Shown: positions 13,598 to 16,650 of the stretch, one piece after another
Position numbering within the stretch: the stretch's first letter is position 1
Layout: each line of letters begins with the position of its first letter
Source of the DNA: UBA7803 sp036381275
Lineage (GTDB): Bacteria; Pseudomonadota; Gammaproteobacteria; Pseudomonadales; Azotimanducaceae
DNA: 16,650 nt
NCBI GenBank assembly: GCA_036381275.1
Contig: DASVDC010000055.1
Coordinates: forward strand, 1 to 16,650
Reading direction: 5' to 3'
Translations under genes and position numbers: made by a program
Notes under the pieces: model-generated
The model's database searches: none
What the model was told of the DNA's origin: nothing
Seen by the model: the letters and a program-made list of their open reading frames with translations, nothing else

Positions 13598-14548
13598 ATG
13601 GAAAGCTTCACTCTGACCGCGGACGACGGCGCCCGGATAGCGGCGTATCGCTGGCTGCCGGCGACGGCACCCGCGGCGGTGATCCAGATCGCCCACGGGA
13701 TGGGCGAGCACGCCGCGCGCTACGACCGCACCGCGCGGCGTCTCGTCGCCGCCGGCTACGCCGTCTACGCGAACGATCATCGGGGCCACGGGGCGAGCGC
13801 CGACCCCGCCCTGCTCGGCTGGTTCGGTGACGACGGCTGGAATCGCGTGATCGCCGATGCCGCGACCCTGAACCGGCACATCGCGGACGTGCATCCGCAC
13901 GCGGCCCGCGTGCTGCTCGGCCACAGCATGGGCGCGATGCTGGCCCAGCAGTTCCTCTACCGCTTCGGTGCGCGCATCGACGCGGCGGTGCTGTCGGGTT
14001 CGCCGGGCTTTCCAACGGCGCCGATGGCACGCCTGTCGAGCCTGATCGCTCGCCTCGAGCGCGCGCGGCTGGGACCGCGAGCCGCCAGCCCGGTGCTGCA
14101 GAAGCTGGTGTTCGGGCGCGCCAACGGCCGCTTCGCGCAGGAGGGCGGCACCGGCTACGAGTGGCTCTCCCGGGATCGCGACGAAGTGGCGGCGTACGTG
14201 GCCGATCCGCTCTGCGGCTTCGTGCTGCGATGCGGCAGCCTAGCCGAGCTGTTCGACGGGGTGCGGGAATCGATGGATTTCGAGAACATCCTGCAGATCC
14301 CCGAGCGCCTGCCCGTGTACGTGTTCTCCGGCAGCGACGATCCCGTTCACGACCGCGAGCGCAACCTCCGGCGGATGCTCAGCCGTTATCGCGCGCATCT
14401 GCGGCGCGTCGACTGCCGCATCTATCCCGGCGGCCGGCACGAAATGCTGAACGAGATCAACCGCGACCAGGTGCTCGACGATCTGCTGCTCTGGCTCCGG
14501 GACGCGCTGGCCACTACGATGGAGGCTCCGGCTGAGGAGGAGACATGA
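13598..14548 (+). CDS. Alpha/beta hydrolase, monoacylglycerol lipase/lysophospholipase-like
   Basis: Serine hydrolase of 316 residues in the Hydrolase_4 (monoacylglycerol lipase, PldB-like) group, probably cytosolic since no signal peptide is seen. The oxyanion motif is IAHGMGEHAARY (31-42), and ANDHRGHGASA (58-68) is typical of this group. The nucleophile elbow GHSMG puts Ser at 110. The acid is probably D247 or D248 in SGSDDPV, and the base H281 in GGRHEMLNE. Likely substrates are monoacylglycerols or lysophospholipids, by family. The ATG follows GGGGGAGCTACG. Its stop overlaps the Usp start by 4 bp (ATGA), so the two are translationally coupled. A lid segment rich in Arg (about 140-180) differs most from relatives. 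Confidence 0.92.
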   Translation: MESFTLTADDGARIAAYRWLPATAPAAVIQIAHGMGEHAARYDRTARRLVAAGYAVYANDHRGHGASADPALLGWFGDDGWNRVIADAATLNRHIADVHPHAARVLLGHSMGAMLAQQFLYRFGARIDAAVLSGSPGFPTAPMARLSSLIARLERARLGPRAASPVLQKLVFGRANGRFAQEGGTGYEWLSRDRDEVAAYVADPLCGFVLRCGSLAELFDGVRESMDFENILQIPERLPVYVFSGSDDPVHDRERNLRRMLSRYRAHLRRVDCRIYPGGRHEMLNEINRDQVLDDLLLWLRDALATTMEAPAEEET

Positions 14549-15438
14549 GCACGTTCGTCAAACCGCTCGTCGCGGTCGATCTCGACGAGGAATCGGCCGT
14601 CTACGTGATCGAGAGTGCGCTGCAGCTGGTGCCTCACAGCCGGCTGACGCTGATCCACGTGCTGGACCGCAGCTACTTCTACAACCTCGGCGACATCTCG
14701 TACGCGATGGTCGACGAGCTGAACGAGCAGCTCGGGCGCCAGGCGCGGCGTTGCCTCGAGCAGCTCGCGACCCGTTTCGGCATTCCCGAGCACCTGGTGA
14801 TCGAGGGCCACCCCGCCTCGCTGATCCAGCAGCACGCGCAGGAGAACGATCACGACCTGATCGTGCTGGGCACCCACGGCCGCCACGGCATCCGGCGCCT
14901 GCTCGGTTCCACCGCCAACGCGGTGCTGCACGGGACGCAGCGCAACGTGCTGGCGGTGAGAGTACCGGGCGGCGACGTCGAAGTGCGTCCGGCGGCCGAC
15001 AAGTACCGCCACGTGCTGGTCGCGGTGGACCTCTCGGACGAGTCGCACCAGGTGCTCGACGTCGCGCAGCGTATCGCCGAAGAGGAGCGTGCCGAGCTGA
15101 ACGTGGTGCACGTGATCAAACCGTTCCAGCTCACCTACGCCGGGCTCACCTACGCGACGCTCGCCGACGCGGGCCTGCGCCTCGAAGAGCAGGCGGAAGA
15201 GCAGGCCCGCAACACGCTCAGGAACCTCGCCCTGAGCCGCGGCCTGACGGCCGAAGCGGTGCACGTGCGGCGCGGCCCGCCGCACCTGGAGATCCAGGAT
15301 CTCGCGGAGGAGCTCGGCACCGACCTGCTGGTGGTCGGCACCCACGGCAAGCACGGCTTCGAGCTGTTGCTCGGCTCGGTCGCGAACGCGGTGATCCACG
15401 GCATCCGCCGCGACGTGCTGGCGGTGCGGCTGCGCTGA
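14545..15438 (+). CDS. Universal stress protein with two Usp domains
   Basis: 297 residues made of two tandem UspA folds (about 5-145 and 155-297), UspE-like in plan. Each opens with a LVAVDLxxES strand and each keeps the ATP-binding signature G-x2-G-x9-G-S/T: GTHGRHGIRRLLGST in the first and GTHGKHGFELLLGSV in the second. Both halves may therefore bind ATP. Usp proteins are cytosolic dimers that aid survival under starvation, oxidative or envelope stress. The gene overlaps the hydrolase by 4 bp with GAGGAGGAG as ribosome site, and the TonB receptor starts 30 bp downstream. The set looks like one operon, perhaps responding to nutrient or metal limitation; that link is inference. Confidence 0.95.
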   Translation: MSTFVKPLVAVDLDEESAVYVIESALQLVPHSRLTLIHVLDRSYFYNLGDISYAMVDELNEQLGRQARRCLEQLATRFGIPEHLVIEGHPASLIQQHAQENDHDLIVLGTHGRHGIRRLLGSTANAVLHGTQRNVLAVRVPGGDVEVRPAADKYRHVLVAVDLSDESHQVLDVAQRIAEEERAELNVVHVIKPFQLTYAGLTYATLADAGLRLEEQAEEQARNTLRNLALSRGLTAEAVHVRRGPPHLEIQDLAEELGTDLLVVGTHGKHGFELLLGSVANAVIHGIRRDVLAVRLR

Positions 15439-15468
15439 CGAGGATGACTCCGTTCGGGAGGTGATCGG

Positions 15469-16650
15469 ATGAAACGCACGGCCTGCGCCCTGCTGGCGCT
15501 GGCGGCGGCGCCGTGCCCGCTGCTTGCCGACGAGAAGCCCGCGGCCCGACTCGAAGAGCTGGTGGTCTACGGGCGCGCGGAGCAGCGCATCGGCAGTGCC
15601 CACACCGCGTCGGAAGGCGTGGTCGGCTACGACGACATCGAGCTGCCGCCGTTGCTGCGCGTCGGCGAGCTGGTCGAAGTCGTTCCGGGCATGGTCGCCA
15701 CGCAGCACTCGGGCACCGGCAAGGCGAATCAGTACTTCCTGCGCGGCTTCAACCTCGACCACGGCACCGACTTCGCCGCCTACGCCGAGGGTGTGCCGCT
15801 CAACATGCGCTCACACGGGCACGGTCAGGGCTATCTGGACCTGAACTTCCTGATTCCCGAACTGGTGCGAACGGCGGCGTATCGAAAGGGCCCGTACGCC
15901 GCCGACGTCGGGGACTTCTCTTCCGCGGGCAACGTGGAGTTCTCCTTCTACGACCGGCTCCCGGAGACGCTGCTCAGCCTGACCCTCGGTGAGGAACGCT
16001 ACGGGCGCGCGCTGCTCGCCGGCAGCGCCGGGGTCGGCAGTGGCGTGCTGACGAGCGCGCTGGACGTGACCCGCTACGACGGGCCGTGGACGCTGGAGGA
16101 GAACCTGCGGCAGGACAAGGTCTACCTGTCCTACGCGGTTCCACTCGGCGGAGCCGATCTGAAGGTCACGCTGCAGGGCTACGAAGGCGAGTGGGACGCC
16201 ACCGATCAGATTCCGCAGCGCGCCGTCGAGCAGGGGCTGATCGATCCGCTCGGCTTCATCGACCCGGACCTCGGCGGCGACACGCAGCGTTACGCCCTCA
16301 CGGCCAGCGCTTCGTTCACCGGCTGGAAGCTGTCCGCGTACGCGATCGACTACGACTTCGCGCTGATTTCGAACTTCAGCTATTTCCTGGACGATCCCGT
16401 GCAGGGCGACGAGTTCGTGCAGCGTGACGATCGCCGGGTCTATGGACTCGACGTCGGCGGCGACTGGCTGGGCATGCTCGGCAACCGGGCGCTGACCGTT
16501 CATTGGGGGGGCGAGCTGCGCTACGACGACGTGAAGCAAGTCGGGCTGTTCCGCAGCGTCGCCCGGGAGCCCGTCGGCGTGGTGCGCCGGGACGCGCTCG
16601 ACGAGCTGTCGGTTGGCGCGTTCGTCGAAGCCGACCTGGAACTGACGACT
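15469..16650 (+). CDS. TonB-dependent outer-membrane receptor, N-terminal part
   Basis: Open to the window end (394 codons, 3' partial). The signal peptide is MKRTACALLALAAAPCPLLA, with cleavage probably before DEKPA. LEELVVYG (about 28-35) fits a TonB box. The plug domain follows (about 45-160): LPPLLRVGELVEVVPGMVAT, then FLRGFNLDHGTDFAAYAEGV and HGHGQGYLDLNFLIPELV, and YRKGPYAADVGDFSSAG. Alternating beta-strand segments from residue 155 on mark the start of the barrel. Receptors of this type import siderophores, metals, vitamins or glycans using TonB-ExbBD. SHGHGQG is His-rich (H116, H118), which might hint at a metal ligand, but the substrate is not determined. GGGAGG lies 7 bp before the ATG, which is 30 bp after the Usp gene. 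Confidence 0.93.
   Translation, partial: MKRTACALLALAAAPCPLLADEKPAARLEELVVYGRAEQRIGSAHTASEGVVGYDDIELPPLLRVGELVEVVPGMVATQHSGTGKANQYFLRGFNLDHGTDFAAYAEGVPLNMRSHGHGQGYLDLNFLIPELVRTAAYRKGPYAADVGDFSSAGNVEFSFYDRLPETLLSLTLGEERYGRALLAGSAGVGSGVLTSALDVTRYDGPWTLEENLRQDKVYLSYAVPLGGADLKVTLQGYEGEWDATDQIPQRAVEQGLIDPLGFIDPDLGGDTQRYALTASASFTGWKLSAYAIDYDFALISNFSYFLDDPVQGDEFVQRDDRRVYGLDVGGDWLGMLGNRALTVHWGGELRYDDVKQVGLFRSVAREPVGVVRRDALDELSVGAFVEADLELTT

Noticed and set aside
14422..15762. 446-residue minus-strand ORF across the Usp and receptor genes
   Set aside because: Antisense shadow; both genes on the plus strand have family motifs and good ribosome sites.

Overview
The window is GC-rich chromosomal DNA, most likely from a gammaproteobacterium. 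The reasons are the csrA, rmuC and glmS proteins, two tRNA-Leu genes with encoded CCA ends, a TonB receptor, and many intergenic REP-type palindromes of the GTRGGAGCG...CGCGAAT kind that are well known from Pseudomonas-like genomes. No phage, plasmid or transposase gene is visible. Most genes are ordinary core or accessory genes. The standout feature is a tRNA gene broken by a self-splicing intron.

Left part (1-6155). REP-type repeats at 1-100 are followed on the minus strand by csrA (185-376), rmuC (665-2140) and an enoyl-CoA hydratase/isomerase family gene (2141-2941); the last two abut. Divergent from these is a large hybrid sensor kinase with a receiver domain at each end (3015-5384). It runs head-on, with a 3-bp gap, into a minus-strand HpcH/HpaI-type aldolase (5388-6155).

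Middle (6182-12329). A REP copy precedes tRNA-Leu(UAG) (6260-6344) with a recognisable -10 box. Next comes a secreted TIM-barrel, glycoside-hydrolase-like protein (6421-7692). Convergent to it on the minus strand is glmS (7729-9546), preceded by a 92-residue protein of unknown function in the same operon. A divergent regulatory region holds a 16-bp palindrome and a perfect inverted pair of 27-bp REPs. It separates this operon from a lipoprotein that fuses a calcineurin-like phosphoesterase to a CBM9-like domain (10054-11973). About 356 bp without a convincing gene follow.

Right part (12330-16650). An unrecognised 228-residue ORF is followed by three REP units in exact or near-exact 34-bp register. 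Then, on the minus strand, lies tRNA-Leu(UAA) (13196-13492), interrupted between U34 and A35 of its anticodon by a 210-nt group I intron. The insertion site is that of the classic cyanobacterial and plastid trnL intron. An apparent operon follows: alpha/beta hydrolase, tandem-domain universal stress protein (4-bp overlap), and a TonB-dependent receptor cut by the window end.

Functional themes are post-transcriptional control (CsrA), DNA maintenance (RmuC), acyl-CoA and oxo-acid metabolism, aminosugar synthesis (GlmS), carbohydrate and phosphoester processing at the envelope, and stress and nutrient uptake.
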